Part shown: piece by piece, positions 10,373-21,503 of the stretch
Numbering within the stretch: position 1 is the stretch's first letter
How the letters are laid out: every line of letters starts with the position of its first letter
Source of the DNA: Oasisia sp. SBJ-2009
Lineage: Eukaryota > Annelida > Polychaeta > Sabellida > Siboglinidae
Direction of reading: 5' to 3'
DNA: 64,000 nucleotides
NCBI GenBank assembly: GCA_964017155.1
Contig: OZ024863.1
Span: 38,893,038 to 38,957,037 of the forward strand
Notes under the pieces: generated by a model
Seen by the model: the letters and a program-made list of their open reading frames with translations, nothing else
The model's database searches: none
Told to the model about the DNA's origin: nothing
Made by a program: the position numbers and the translations under genes

Positions 10373-12439
10373 GGTAAATATGAAATCCTTAATTTCAGTA
10401 ACTGTCAACCCATAGCCATCTTTGTTCAATAGATATAAATGAGACAAAGCTTCCACGAAACCTTTGGTTTAGTTTGAGGATATTTTTTTTCTGCCTGTTT
10501 TGACAAATTAATATATTGCATGAAACAAGTACTATGACAATATATGTCAGCAGCAAATACACTTTCAGGCGTATTCAAGTATGTGCATCTAACAAATGCG
10601 TCATGAGTTTTTAACTCACATTGCATCTAGAAACGTCACTGCGCTTTCGTAATTACACATTTTGAACCTTCCCTCATTATTTTCGTTTGTAGTCGAATCC
10701 TATCACTCCTACATATGGTACAATCAATGTAGTCCGGATAAGCACGGATCGTGGTAGAGTAGAGCTTGTGCTACGTGTGGAAAGACTGTTGGTTGCTTCT
10801 GATAGTTACCCTGGGTTCGTCCAACATGGGCCGGAGAATTCGTTTACCAGTTTATCGTTTATAACATGCATGCATATTTTGATACTTGAATGCAGTCAGG
10901 TCCGTTAATCCTGATTATTTTGTTAACAATATCACTGTTGAGCTCAGCTACGTCACTGACACGTTTCCTGCTAGTCTTCCCACCATAACGTGGCTCGACG
11001 GTCTTGCCCAATATGCAAATAATACTTCAAGTTGAGGAGAGGCAACAGCAGACTTAAACATCCGAAGTTATTATGTATTTTTGTTGTCCATAGCCATGTT
11101 TATTTTCAATCATTTGAAATATGGCAAGACAAGAAAGAAATAAGTTTGAAATAATAGTAGGGTAATGTACAATTGTGTGTTGTTATATAATACAAATGTC
11201 TTCATTAATGAGGCAACCTTGGCTTATTTAAAACAAACACCTCATTAAAACTTCTCGTTTGGGATAGTTATGTCAGTGGGGATATATCTCGTAGGCAATT
11301 TGACTGCTCAATAACTGATAATCTAAATAGATCGATGGTAGTCCTGGCCTGAGTGACGCAGGCTTTAACCTGTAAACATGTTTTTCATATGCATCTTTCC
11401 ATCTGTAATGTGTTCTGGTGATGACACTTTTCAAACATACAGGAAATTCATGAATTAAATCAGACTTATATTGACATTTGGTTAAATACAGATTGACCAT
11501 CGATTAATGGTCTTGTCATATGATCTCATGGATACTGAGCGATAATAGGGAACGTATCATATAAGGCGTTGAACGCGTCTCAAATTTCTAACTAATGTCA
11601 ACATTGGTTCAAACAGGTATCCACTGCACATCAGCTACACCCTTCGACGACAGGAAGTACTTAAAATGTGGTGAAAGATGGATCTAAATACCGTATTTCT
11701 TAAATACGGAAATAATAGGTTTTGACAGACGCCATCTTTAAAGATGGCGCGAATTGTTATGTTGTTGAAGGTGACAAATGACATGGCTGGTATCGCTATC
11801 CACTAAGCCACCCAACAACGTCAAAAAAGTTGCTCTAGGTGACCTAGTGTTTGAGATATTGTAACATTTGTATTGACGACCGCCATCTTTACAAATGGCG
11901 GAAATAAATGCCGGAGGAGCATAGAAATTATATATTTGATATCAGAAATCCCCTAAACATATAAACTCTGCACCACAATTAGTGCTCTTCATGCCGTATT
12001 TATTAAGATAAAGCAAAAGCAAAAATTCAAAAACGTAGTTTGTGTGTTGTCGCAAACAGAGGGTTAATAGACCATGTTATACCCACTTCACCATGCTCAA
12101 AGTGATTTTTCCATCAATAACACATCCTGTATGATGAAAAAGGTCAGGTCTGATACTGTTGTAACATGTATTGGTAGTAGGGTGCAAGAAAATGTGCTTC
12201 GGTTTGGTCAAAATCACAAACAATCGCCATATTTCGGGTCTATTTTTGGACCCTTAACCCTCTTATCGGCATAAAACTGCCTAAAATATATTGCTACTTG
12301 TCCATTTCAATGAAATACATTGATATAACTACCAATTAATAACAGGACTGATTTCATAAAAATAAGCAAGTCACTGAAAACGTATTTTTTTCATAAATTG
12401 CCGCACACAAAGGGTTAATTCAGTATGTTGTACAAGTTT

Positions 12440-14583
12440 AAAACTCAACACCAGATGAGGAATGGGCTGCTCTGCAGCAGGTCGTGTACAACACAGCCAA
12501 GACATATCTTGGCAAGCCAGACAGAAAAGACCAGGACCGGTTCGACCCCAACGACCAGGAGCTACAGACTCTTATGAACAGAAGAGACCAAGCCCACCAG
12601 AGAGTGTTGCAAACCAGGAGCACCAGGTCCACCACTGCAGCATACAAAGATGCCTGCAGATTGCTACAAAAACACACGCGTGCACTGAAGTCAGACTGGT
12701 GGGAAAGGAAGGCAGTGGAGCTGCAGAGAGCTGCTGACAGTAACAACATGAAGGGCTTCTACAATGGGCTGAAGGAAGTGTGGGGTCCCAAAAAGAAGGG
12801 ATCTGTTCAACTGAAATCATCAGATGGAATGGAGACCTTCTCTGACAGCAAGAGAGTTGTGGTAAGATGGAGTGAACACTTCCAGAAGCTACTCAACGTC
12901 CCTGGCGACATAGATCACGAAGCTCTGGACAACATCCCGCAGCGCATTATCAAGACAAGCCTCGATGAGATTCCAACTATGGATGAGATGGCTAGAGCAA
13001 TCGCCGGCCTGAAAGATGGCAAAGCACCTGGAGGAGATGGAATTCCTGCAGAAGTATGGAAGCTCGGAGGAGAAAATCTGTTCAGCAGACTGTACCAACT
13101 AATCACCAATGCCTGGGAGGTGGGTTCTGTACCACAAGCATGGAAGGATGCCAGCATTGTAACCATCTACAAGAAAGGTGATCGAACAGACTGTGGGAAC
13201 TATAGAGGAATCTCTCTTCTTTCCATAGCGGGCAAGATCTTCGCGAGGATCCTCCTCAACAGACTATCTACTCACATAACACCAGAGGTAGTTCCGGAGA
13301 CACAATGTGGCTTCAGATGTAACCGGAGCACTGTGGATATGATATTTTGTCTCCGACAACTACAAGAAAAGTGCATTGAGCAGGACCGACCACTGTACAT
13401 GGTATTTGTCGACTTCAGCAAGGCGTTTGATACAGTTGGGAGGACCGGGCTATGGCAGCTACTGAGGAAGTATGGCTGCCCAGAGAAGTTCACAACAATG
13501 ATCGAGGCACTACATACTGGAATGATGGCAAATGTTAGTGTTGAAGGAGAAGTCTCGGAATCGTTCAGTGTCACAAATGGGGTCAAGCAAGGTTGTGTAC
13601 TGGCCCCCACGCTCTTCTCCATCTTCCTATCAGCAATGCTCGACGAGGCTTTCCGAGACATGGGGGATGGCATCAACATACAGTCCAGACAGAACGCTGA
13701 CCTATTCAACGTCGCACACTTCAGAGCAAAGACCAAGACTACTCGGATACTGATGAGAGAGCTGCTATTCGCAGATGACAGTGCACTGGTTGCACACTCT
13801 GCTGAAGAGATGCAGAAAATAGTGGATGCTTTCTCCGATGCGTCAAAGAAGTTCGGCCTGAAGATTAACATCAAGAAGACCGAGGTGCTGTACCAATCCA
13901 ACTCTACAAGAACCCGAGAGGAGGATATCATGGTTGATGGAAACAAGCTGAACTCTGCTCTAGAATTCACCTACCTCGGAAGCACTATATCAAGTGACGG
14001 ATGCATTGACGACGAAATACAGGGGAGGATGGCCAAGGCTAGTGTATCTTTCGGCCGACTACGCCAGAGACTCTGGAACAACCACCATGTGTCCATGCGG
14101 GTTAAAGGCAAGATATACCGTGCAATCGTGCTGTCCACCCTCCTATACGGAGCTGAGGCCTGGACAGTGTACAGACGACAGGTTAAAAAGCTACATGCCT
14201 TCATGATGCGACATCTGCGTTCGATCATGAGGATAACCTGGATGGACAAAGTGACAAACAAGGAAATACTAGAACGAACAGGGCTGCCATCTATGGAAGA
14301 TCTTCTGATCAGAAAGAATCTCCGGTGGACTGGACACCTCATGAGGATGTCACCAGACAGGCTACCGAAGCAGGTTCTCTACTCTCAACTGTCTTCTGGT
14401 CAGAGAAAGAGAGGGCGCCCTCGTCTCCGGTTCAAAGATACCATCAAGAGAAACCTAAAGATGAGAGACATAAAGATCGACTCATGGACATCACTCTCAC
14501 AGCAGAGAGACAAATGGAGAGCAAGAGTCAAGTGATGGAAGCAGTCTTTGTCGCTTCGCGACCGACAGCACGATGATGATGAT
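12440..14583 (+). mobile_element. 5'-truncated RTE-like non-LTR retrotransposon with target duplication
   Basis: The insertion is flanked by direct GTACAAGTTT at 12430-12439 and 14584-14593, a 10-bp target-site duplication. The 3' end is short and finishes in a (GAT)n tail, as is usual for RTE-clade LINEs. The 5' end begins inside the coding region, so the endonuclease part is missing, which is the usual outcome of incomplete target-primed reverse transcription. Confidence 0.88.
12442..14535 (+). CDS. LINE reverse transcriptase ORF (5'-truncated, otherwise open)
   Basis: An uninterrupted frame of nearly 700 codons opens at the insertion boundary without a native start codon and ends TGA at 14533-14535. 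Reverse-transcriptase motifs in order: GDGIPAEVWK, NYRGISLLSIAGKI, PETQCGFR, VFVDFSKAFDTV, NGVKQGCVLAPTLF and the catalytic LLFADDSALVAHS, followed by GLKINIKKTEVLYQ, FTYLGSTIS and the thumb/C-terminal region (LYGAEAWT, WTGHLMRM, RDKWRAR). All catalytic carboxylates in the D...FADD arrangement are present and there is no internal stop, so this copy is young, but loss of the 5' part should leave it unable to move by itself. Assignment to the RTE-like group rests on motif style and the 3' tail. Confidence 0.88.
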   Translation, partial: NSTPDEEWAALQQVVYNTAKTYLGKPDRKDQDRFDPNDQELQTLMNRRDQAHQRVLQTRSTRSTTAAYKDACRLLQKHTRALKSDWWERKAVELQRAADSNNMKGFYNGLKEVWGPKKKGSVQLKSSDGMETFSDSKRVVVRWSEHFQKLLNVPGDIDHEALDNIPQRIIKTSLDEIPTMDEMARAIAGLKDGKAPGGDGIPAEVWKLGGENLFSRLYQLITNAWEVGSVPQAWKDASIVTIYKKGDRTDCGNYRGISLLSIAGKIFARILLNRLSTHITPEVVPETQCGFRCNRSTVDMIFCLRQLQEKCIEQDRPLYMVFVDFSKAFDTVGRTGLWQLLRKYGCPEKFTTMIEALHTGMMANVSVEGEVSESFSVTNGVKQGCVLAPTLFSIFLSAMLDEAFRDMGDGINIQSRQNADLFNVAHFRAKTKTTRILMRELLFADDSALVAHSAEEMQKIVDAFSDASKKFGLKINIKKTEVLYQSNSTRTREEDIMVDGNKLNSALEFTYLGSTISSDGCIDDEIQGRMAKASVSFGRLRQRLWNNHHVSMRVKGKIYRAIVLSTLLYGAEAWTVYRRQVKKLHAFMMRHLRSIMRITWMDKVTNKEILERTGLPSMEDLLIRKNLRWTGHLMRMSPDRLPKQVLYSQLSSGQRKRGRPRLRFKDTIKRNLKMRDIKIDSWTSLSQQRDKWRARVK

Positions 14584-14715
14584 GTACAAGTTTGCTGCAA
14601 CTACAACATCATTTTTAGAAACGAGAGATTCAGACGGTCACAATGACACCGGTCCCAGCTTGTTATACCTCCGGTAGGGGTGCATCTAATTCTTTGGGTC
14701 CCAGCCGCTGCACTA

Positions 14716-15251
14716 TACATAACACCCACCAACACAGCCTACTGTTTGTTAATATCTCAGCGGGGAATATACCAATTAACCCGTGATATCCTATTGAGTA
14801 TTAAGGTCTCAATGTAACAGATAATTCAGTAGCCGTATAATGGCGTGATGATTTGTTTCCCACGACAGAAATCAACTTGTTCTAATACACAATATATGTA
14901 AACCAGTGCTGGGGAAATTCAGCATCCTCTTCAACACATAAATTAACAGTCTTAACCACAGGGAGCGTTAAATATCAGTTTGCACACAAGTGATAGTGAA
15001 TAAATGCATGAACATAGCTGTGAACATCTCCTGGATCTATCCACCCACCTCTCATGTTCTGTTGCTTGCGTCTAACAAGCGCATGCCAAAATGTGTCTCT
15101 TATATAGAGGGTATGCACTGACGTCACGAAAAGCGCCTACTCCCGGATGTGCGGCCATGTTGGTGATAGCAACCGCAACAACAAGCAGCGTTAGGCGCGT
15201 GTCGTCCGATCATTTTCTTGTATAGCAGTTAAATTATACCATTTTCGTGTC
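14716..15251. other. No feature recognised
   Basis: Flank of the foldback. No coding exon, repeat array or inverted repeat was seen. The base composition becomes less AT-rich after about 15110, just ahead of the decayed coding exon at 15252. Confidence 0.5.
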
Positions 15252-15612
15252 ATGGAAGCTAACAAAGAGAGTGTTGTGGCGTCTAGTTATCGTGATACGT
15301 TGGATAGTTCAAACAGGGTCCGATACGATGCGAAATTAAGTCTGATAGGAAACCGGGAACCGTATCGCGTATGCATTCGAACAGTCAGACTGGACTGACG
15401 ATGTGTCACTTCTGCCGTCGACCACGTTCATCGACACCATGAACTACCTCGTGTTTTTGCCGAGTCCATATACAATGGAGGATAGAAAGACTTTAGACCC
15501 ATACAATCAGTTTGTTTGCGGATGGGTTAGGGTCAGGGAGAAACAGTTGTGCCTGAAAGAAGACTACTGTGTTGTGACAGCCAGAGTGTTTATGACTTGT
15601 GTGTGTATGTAA
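15252..15612 (+). pseudogene. Decayed first exon of a YqaJ/SWIM-type transposon-associated protein
   Basis: From ATG at 15252 (MEANKESVVASSYRDTL) the frame reads RYDAKLSLIGNREPY and then stops (TGA near 15398). The adjacent frame continues SDWTDDVSLLPSTTF, NYLVFLPSPYTMED, YNQFVCGWV and DYCVVTARV. This order (KLSLIG..PY, DDVSLLP, D.xNYLVF, SPYT, Y..FVxGWV, ARV) matches my memory of N-termini of the large family of marine-invertebrate proteins that carry a SWIM finger and a YqaJ-type nuclease domain. A single frameshift near 15365-15395 separates the halves, and the expected continuation after ARV (HSQxxN) is missing. No downstream exons were found. Family assignment is from pattern memory. Confidence 0.55.
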
Positions 15613-16048
15613 TTGTTTGTAGCAGTGTGATGCAAATCCTACAACTAGCTTATTTTATGATATTTGTTTCTTTGGATGTAACTATAACTTATTAACTGAT
15701 TAAGTTGACTGCTTGTGATGCAGGGTTGGCTAAAACTCTCATGTAAAATCTAAAATGTAAAATTCAGTTCAAGTCGTTAATAAAAGTGTGCAAATAGATT
15801 TTAGTAACTAAAAAAATAACTAAATCATAATATTCCACCGAACAAATATGAGTTAACTATTCATTTTCTACATCTAGATAAATTTAATAATGCTATATAC
15901 AATAAAATAAAATATGCCAAATATGGTATTATCAAGATTGTAGGAAGCTTCCACAATTCAAGCGTAGTAAGAAAACAACTGCAAAGTGAAAATTCATGTT
16001 GCTACAGTCAGCATTGCACACATTTATTTACCAGAAAATAAAATTAAC

Positions 16049-16130
<82 letters not shown>

Positions 16131-16710
16131 TGTGATGTAAAAGATAGGTAAACATGCCATGCCATGTTTTATAACTTCACAAACATTGGCTGCTGATACA
16201 GAAGAACATGTAGAAAGAACAAGTATTCCTGTTAAAACGTCATGGTTTACAATTACACAAACAATTGACTGCCTATTTGTAAAAACGAATAAAACATTGA
16301 AATTATTGTAAATATTTAACTTTCATATGTGATATTTGTATAGAATATCAATGCAAGAGTGCTCTATAAACAATTGTGTGCATGCAAGCCAAGCACCAAG
16401 GAAAATATCAGTCAAATGAAATGATTCTCAGTCAAACGAGACTATTGGTTCGCAGCAGTTTGTTAGAGCACAACAAACATGGCAGCGGTTTATCTATGTT
16501 TATATCTGCAGCCGCTCACTTATTATACCTTTTTTTTTACACAATCCAGGCCTGCGCTAGTCACCGGGATAGGACTCAGCTTGACACCAGCTATGATAAA
16601 TGACACCACAGCGTAAGCAAGAAGTGTACTTTAAACTCTCGATCTCTACCCTAAACCAAAATGAGTGAGTAACCCTGCCGGGTTACAATTGTTTAATATA
16701 TACATACAAC

Positions 16711-16798
<88 letters not shown>

Positions 16799-17138
16799 CA
16801 TGTATACACACATACATATGTACATATAAATCAACCTAGCTTGTTCTACACACATATACGTGTATAGACACACAAAACATACATACGTGCATGCATGTTA
16901 AGACATCGATAGTGTTATAATTTTATTGGCCAAGCTTGACTACAATAATTGACACCAGTACCGGAAAATATGCATCGTGACAAATTTAAAGCAGCTGATG
17001 AAATACACATCTTTACAAATAATGTACTTTCCTTAATGGTATAATTATATTTCTATATGATTTCCACAATCATACATTTATTAAATAAAGGTCATTTGGT
17101 TTCGCTTTGGCAAACCCTCAAACTCGGTAAACACTTGC
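15613..17138. other. AT-rich interval with two (TA)n tracts
   Basis: (TA)n tracts at 16051-16127 and 16714-16797. Nothing else could be assigned; small open frames here show no family resemblance. Confidence 0.7.
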
Positions 17139-18500
17139 ATGGTAGGGCTTTCAGGACGTCTCCACCTGCCACAAACACTGTCATTGATAGTCAATGAGTC
17201 AGTGTCACAAATAGTATGTGTATATAGTCTATTCAGGACTTATAAACCATGTAACTCTGTTGTCCGTTTCTGTTTCACTTTGTATATTAATGCGGTGAGG
17301 AGGTATTTGCCTTCTGCGGGTCCAAACATGTTGTGTGTCAGCTGTTTACACATGCTGCAACACACGCTGGTTGCATTATTTTTCAAAATACTGTTACTCA
17401 GCCAACTTTATCACAACACAATTAAGATACAGGTCAACTTTCTAAACTACCTCATCCTGTCAACAACATCAGTTTATTACATCACCCATTGTTTGTTGAC
17501 ATTGTCCCACAACGAAGTCTATTTGAAGTGGCTAAGCACCCAGGCTCCTTATGAAATGGGTAACACCTGGTATACGTTATATCTCAACAACTACTCATCG
17601 TATCTAGGTCACATTTGCAGGGTATTATGTTTGTATAAAAGAAGGTTACTCACTAGGTTATATGCAATTTGCATAACCGTAACCAGGACAACCAGAACAT
17701 CATTAAATTACAGCTGGAATAAAAACAAATTATTCAACAATTGTTTTATTCAAACTACTTCGTTGCACAATTTGGCATATCATTTACTAGAATAAATCAT
17801 AACATGAGAAATACAATATTATTTTTTATGGGACTTCCCACAAAATGACACCTATCCAAAATTTAAAGATCTTCTGGTTGTCATGGTTACGGTTACATGC
17901 AAATTGCATATAATATAGTGGGAAACAATGGGACACTTTAACAGGATTGGCACAATTGGCCACCACGCTAATAAAAAGCACAGGGCACAAGATAAAAGGC
18001 AAGGGTGTATATAAATGAGGGCAGGAAAAAAGCCTAGCTGGAACACTGATACACTGCACGTAACATAAGCACGTGTGGCTGAAATCATCCAAAATTATAT
18101 CACATGGTCAGAGGCAAACCACACTCCTCATTAGCGATTTCATTGGCTGAGGTTAAAAAAGGAGTTTTCCAAAGGGATGTGTCCGGTGCAGTGAAGGCTG
18201 GTACTGACATAATCAGCAGCAGAGACCCCTCACATGAGAGGCTGCTGTACCACCCAGGCTGCAGTTCCAGGTTATTCATGCGGATGCCTTCAATTCCCAG
18301 GAATACACATTCAAATCTACTGGTCGGCGTGATCAAAATCAAATATTGACATTGTTGTTTGAGCTGAACTGAAGTGTAATTCGTACATTTGGGATGTTGA
18401 TAAGGGAGATATCAAAACGTTTAGCCTTCATATAAGGACAAGTTTCATAAAGACAAAATTCGAAGTAAGTAAATTGCCCAGATTAGTTGCCAATTATGCC
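17139..18500. other. Unassigned interval with a long but unrecognised open frame
   Basis: A 218-codon plus-strand frame (17139-17795) is open, but its product is rich in Leu, Tyr, Thr and Cys without domain, periodicity or signal, and no splice-linked partner is visible. I regard it as chance or as a remnant of an unknown repeat. 17826-18350 holds overlapping short frames on both strands with no resemblance to known families. Confidence 0.4.
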
Positions 18501-18506
18501 CAAAAT

Positions 18507-18610
18507 GTTATACCAGTATGTTATACCGATATTATGTTATACCGATATTATGTTATACCGATATTATGTTATACCGATATTATGTTATACCGATATTATG
18601 TCATACTGAT
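18507..18610. repeat. 16-bp minisatellite (TTATACCGATATTATG), 5-6 copies
   Basis: Five near-perfect tandem copies, degenerating at both ends (TTATACCAGTATG, TCATACTGATATA). Confidence 0.93.
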
Positions 18611-19206
18611 ATATAATATGCTATATGTAACTGTAAATGCTGCAATGCTGAAGACCTACCTTTGAATTTGTTCTAGCGACAGTGTTTCCTTAATATTTCA
18701 TAAAAAATAAAAATGTGTGGTTTATAAGCAAAGTTGCATATTAGCAATTAAACTGTCGGAAAACGTCATGAAATGTGTAACTTTACACACCTGTAGTTGC
18801 TTAATATTTCTCTTAAAGACATGAAACAAAGTTCTACCATTATACTTCTTATACTATAATAAAATAAAATAAATTATTCCGACCACCCTATAAAAAAGGT
18901 CAAAACATTTACTCACTCGGTGAGTCACTGCACTGCCCCTGGCACTGCCCTTTCCTTTGGCTTAGCCTTTGCCTTTGGAGCCGTTTGTGAAGTTGTCTTT
19001 ACCTTTTGCGGCACCAATCGTGTTGCATGTTGCATTATGTCACATAATACTGCTATCGATCCAACATTATTACGATATTGGGAGTACACATAACTTTGTG
19101 GGAGTACGACATTGGCCTACCGTGAACGCAACTTACGCAAGACGTGCTTCGCTTTCGCTTTCCGAAATCGGAATAATTATCAATAGTGGAACTAGCCTTG
19201 GTTGCC
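18611..19206. other. No feature recognised
   Basis: AT-rich at first, then a less AT-rich stretch leading into the gypsy LTR-like sequence. No exon, repeat array or inverted repeat identified. Confidence 0.45.
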
Positions 19207-19391
19207 CAGTGTGACAGATGGACTTATGTACTGTGGTGCAGCCACCTGCTGGACTACAATAACATAGAGTTGTTATTTTGCCATTTTTCTTGTAATAAAC
19301 GAGTTCTGTTCTGTTCTACATTTTATCGACACGTGCTGTTTTATATCACGCAACATCACATGGTGTCAGCAAGTCGCTACGAATCCGCAGC
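19207..19391 (+). mobile_element. Gypsy element 1: LTR end and leader
   Basis: The interval runs from TGTGACAGATGG (a plausible LTR TG start) through a polyadenylation-like GTAATAAACG to CAACATCACA, followed by TGGTGTCAGCAAG. The motif TGGTGTCAG just after the LTR end is typical of the primer-binding/leader region of many Ty3/gypsy elements. Gag starts at 19392. A matching 3' LTR was not found, so the LTR boundary is provisional. Confidence 0.5.
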
Positions 19392-20846
19392 ATGGAGTTC
19401 AAACCGCCAGCCACGGTGTCGTTTAATAATATAGATTTAATCCAGCAGGGATTAAATACGTTTTGCTCACAGCACCCACTAACTTGTAAACATTGTCCGG
19501 TCACATCTGAACAATGTCACCTTAGATGAGGCCACAGTGAAGCTGGGGCGGGGCTGGACACAGTCACCACCCGGCATCGCATATCATGAGACTTCAGTTT
19601 AATTCCTCTGTCAATAGAGGAAGTGCGTTTCACGGAGCAGCCCGTTTTTAACCACAATTTCTGTTTGTCAGCGTTTGGTTAGTTTTGGTAGACGTTTGCA
19701 TACCGCCAGAACTTTCAGCACTGCTTTGTTGCGTCTGGTTGACAACGTCATCTTTTGCGATTTGCTGGCGTTATCCGGCCCCGTTTCTCGCCGGCGATTC
19801 GTTGTTAGTGGGCAACGCTGGCTAAAGGGTGCTGCTCCTTCGTGCGATCTGCATTTGCGTACACTTTGGTGAGTTAATCGTTGCTTATTTGCATTTAGTT
19901 AGTTAGCATGTTTGCTTGTGGTTTGTTTCTGCCGGCGTCACCGCATTTGCGGTCGTCTCTTAGTTAGTTAGTACCGCGGTGTGTGTGACGCGTTGCTCCC
20001 GCCGTTATCTTAAGTAACGTAATTAACGTTGTGGGTGTTGCGTAGGGGAGGATGACCAATATTGGACCACCTAAGCATCTTGATTAATTGCACCATAGCG
20101 CATTGATAGATTTAGGTGGAAACTATTCTCACACAAAGGTAACCATCTAGGGTATCCACACGTCACACCATATTGATCTATTGTTGCGCGTTTGTTGTCA
20201 GAAAAAAGAAACAAGTAAATGTCACACCGGTCCAATATAAGTCACAGTTCTATATATTGGACCACCCCGGGATCAATATTGGACCGCTAGTCATTGCATT
20301 ACAAATTATAGCACACACCAGGATACACTGTTTAGACTTACACAAATATGTCACGTAGGGCCTACACTGATAACTAGTCCATTTTCTTATGGACTGGACA
20401 CGCTACAAGTGTTAACTGACGGATTGTCTCTGATTAGCTTACATACTGCAATATAGCCCAGCCGATATGTGAATGAATTGTGCGTTTTACGATACAAGCA
20501 TGAAATTTGGGGCACAAATGTAGAGCACATAATGACAAAAATATTTGGATATAGGGCTATCTCAGATTTCGCCTTGGAAGGCGTTGGCGACCATTTTCCA
20601 AGATGGCCGCCGTAAATAAATTTTCTCATATCTTAACAACTGCTTCAAGTAAATAAGTAATTTTGCTATCTAAGATAGGTTTTCGGGGACCACCATTTCA
20701 AATATATAACTTTTGACCTTCTCCGACATTCAAATCCGCCATTTTTAAATATGGCGGCCGCCAAGACTAATGATCCTATATCTCATGTCGTACGCCACCT
20801 AGAGCAGTAATTTTGTTGTCAAAATATAGGTATGAGGACAGCCGAT

Positions 20847-21029
20847 TTAAATGTTGCTGCCATTAGCATATTTGTTGCCGATGTCAAGATGCTTTTTGAG
20901 TGTCGCCTTCGGAACCCCGTAAATCTTGGCGATGGCATTTAAGCATGCGTCTCCGTTTTGAAGAGCAGTCAAGGCGCCGTCCAAGTCTTCTTCAGTCCAT
21001 CTGCCATATGTGTCTATAATGAACAACAT
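20847..21029 (-). CDS. Psq-type helix-turn-helix fragment of a pogo transposase
   Basis: The product of 60 codons contains GRWTEEDLDGALTALQNG and LNAIAKIYGVPKATLKKH, the pipsqueak-type HTH used for DNA binding at the N-terminus of pogo/Tigger/CENP-B-like transposases. It ends at TAA shortly after the HTH, without the second HTH or the DDE domain. The copy in the other element (62724-62939) has the same reading frame and stop position with several amino-acid differences. It may encode a stand-alone DNA-binding peptide or be a passive remnant. Confidence 0.65.
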   Translation of the reverse strand: MLFIIDTYGRWTEEDLDGALTALQNGDACLNAIAKIYGVPKATLKKHLDIGNKYANGSNI

Positions 21030-21269
21030 ATTTTATCTAGCATTCTCTCCCTGACCAGACAAACGGAGGGACCAGGCGCGATTGTGGGCGTGCGGGAGTG
21101 AATATTGACCAAAAAATGAAGTAGCATCGTGTAGAATGGTAAATCGGAAGTACGATTAGATAAGGCTACATTAACATTTAAAACATATATTGAAATAATT
21201 TCATATTGATTTAACAACTTTCCTTTACATAAGCGTCGGAATCTATATCGGACCGCCTGAGATATTATA

Positions 21270-21503
21270 TTGAGCCACCGGTCCAATATATGTCCCTTCT
21301 GCTGGTTCAATATCGGTAACACGACACTTCCGGTTTTCGGATGTAGTTCTCCTGAGTTATTTGGAGTGACACTTTCTGAGCTTAACTGTGATTATAAAAG
21401 ACCCTCAAAGACCCGAAAAGCAAATCCCATTGATGGAGCATCAATAGATACAGAGAGGCACACGCTTGAAATTGCGATACAATTACAACAGGATGAAAAA
21501 TAA
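21270..21503 (+). CDS. Unknown 77-codon frame conserved in both pogo-like copies
   Basis: The frame begins MSHRSNICPFCWFNIGN and ends in IQLQQDEK. In the second copy (62282-62518, minus strand) it is 78 codons, also open from ATG to stop, with a few substitutions and one whole-codon length difference in the Gln run. I know no family for it. It overlaps terminal ATATTGGACC-type repeats, so the conservation could reflect recent common ancestry rather than coding. Confidence 0.3.
   Translation: MSHRSNICPFCWFNIGNTTLPVFGCSSPELFGVTLSELNCDYKRPSKTRKANPIDGASIDTERHTLEIAIQLQQDEK

Larger units (their letters stand above)
10370..14715 (-). mobile_element. Right arm of the foldback element, interrupted by a LINE
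   Basis: Reverse complement of the left arm, ending GCCGCTGCACTA at 14715. Where the left arm reads AGCAAACTTGTACAACATACTGAAT without a break (about 4748-4772), the right arm is split at GTACAAACTT/GTACAAGTTT by 2.1 kb of LINE. This shows insertion into an already formed arm. A paired AGATGGCG/CGCCATCT hairpin near 11730-11900 is shared with 5240-5420 in the left arm. Confidence 0.8.

Noticed and set aside
17139..17795. 218-codon plus-strand gene
   Set aside because: Composition and lack of any domain or conserved motif fit chance in AT-rich DNA; kept only as an unassigned interval.
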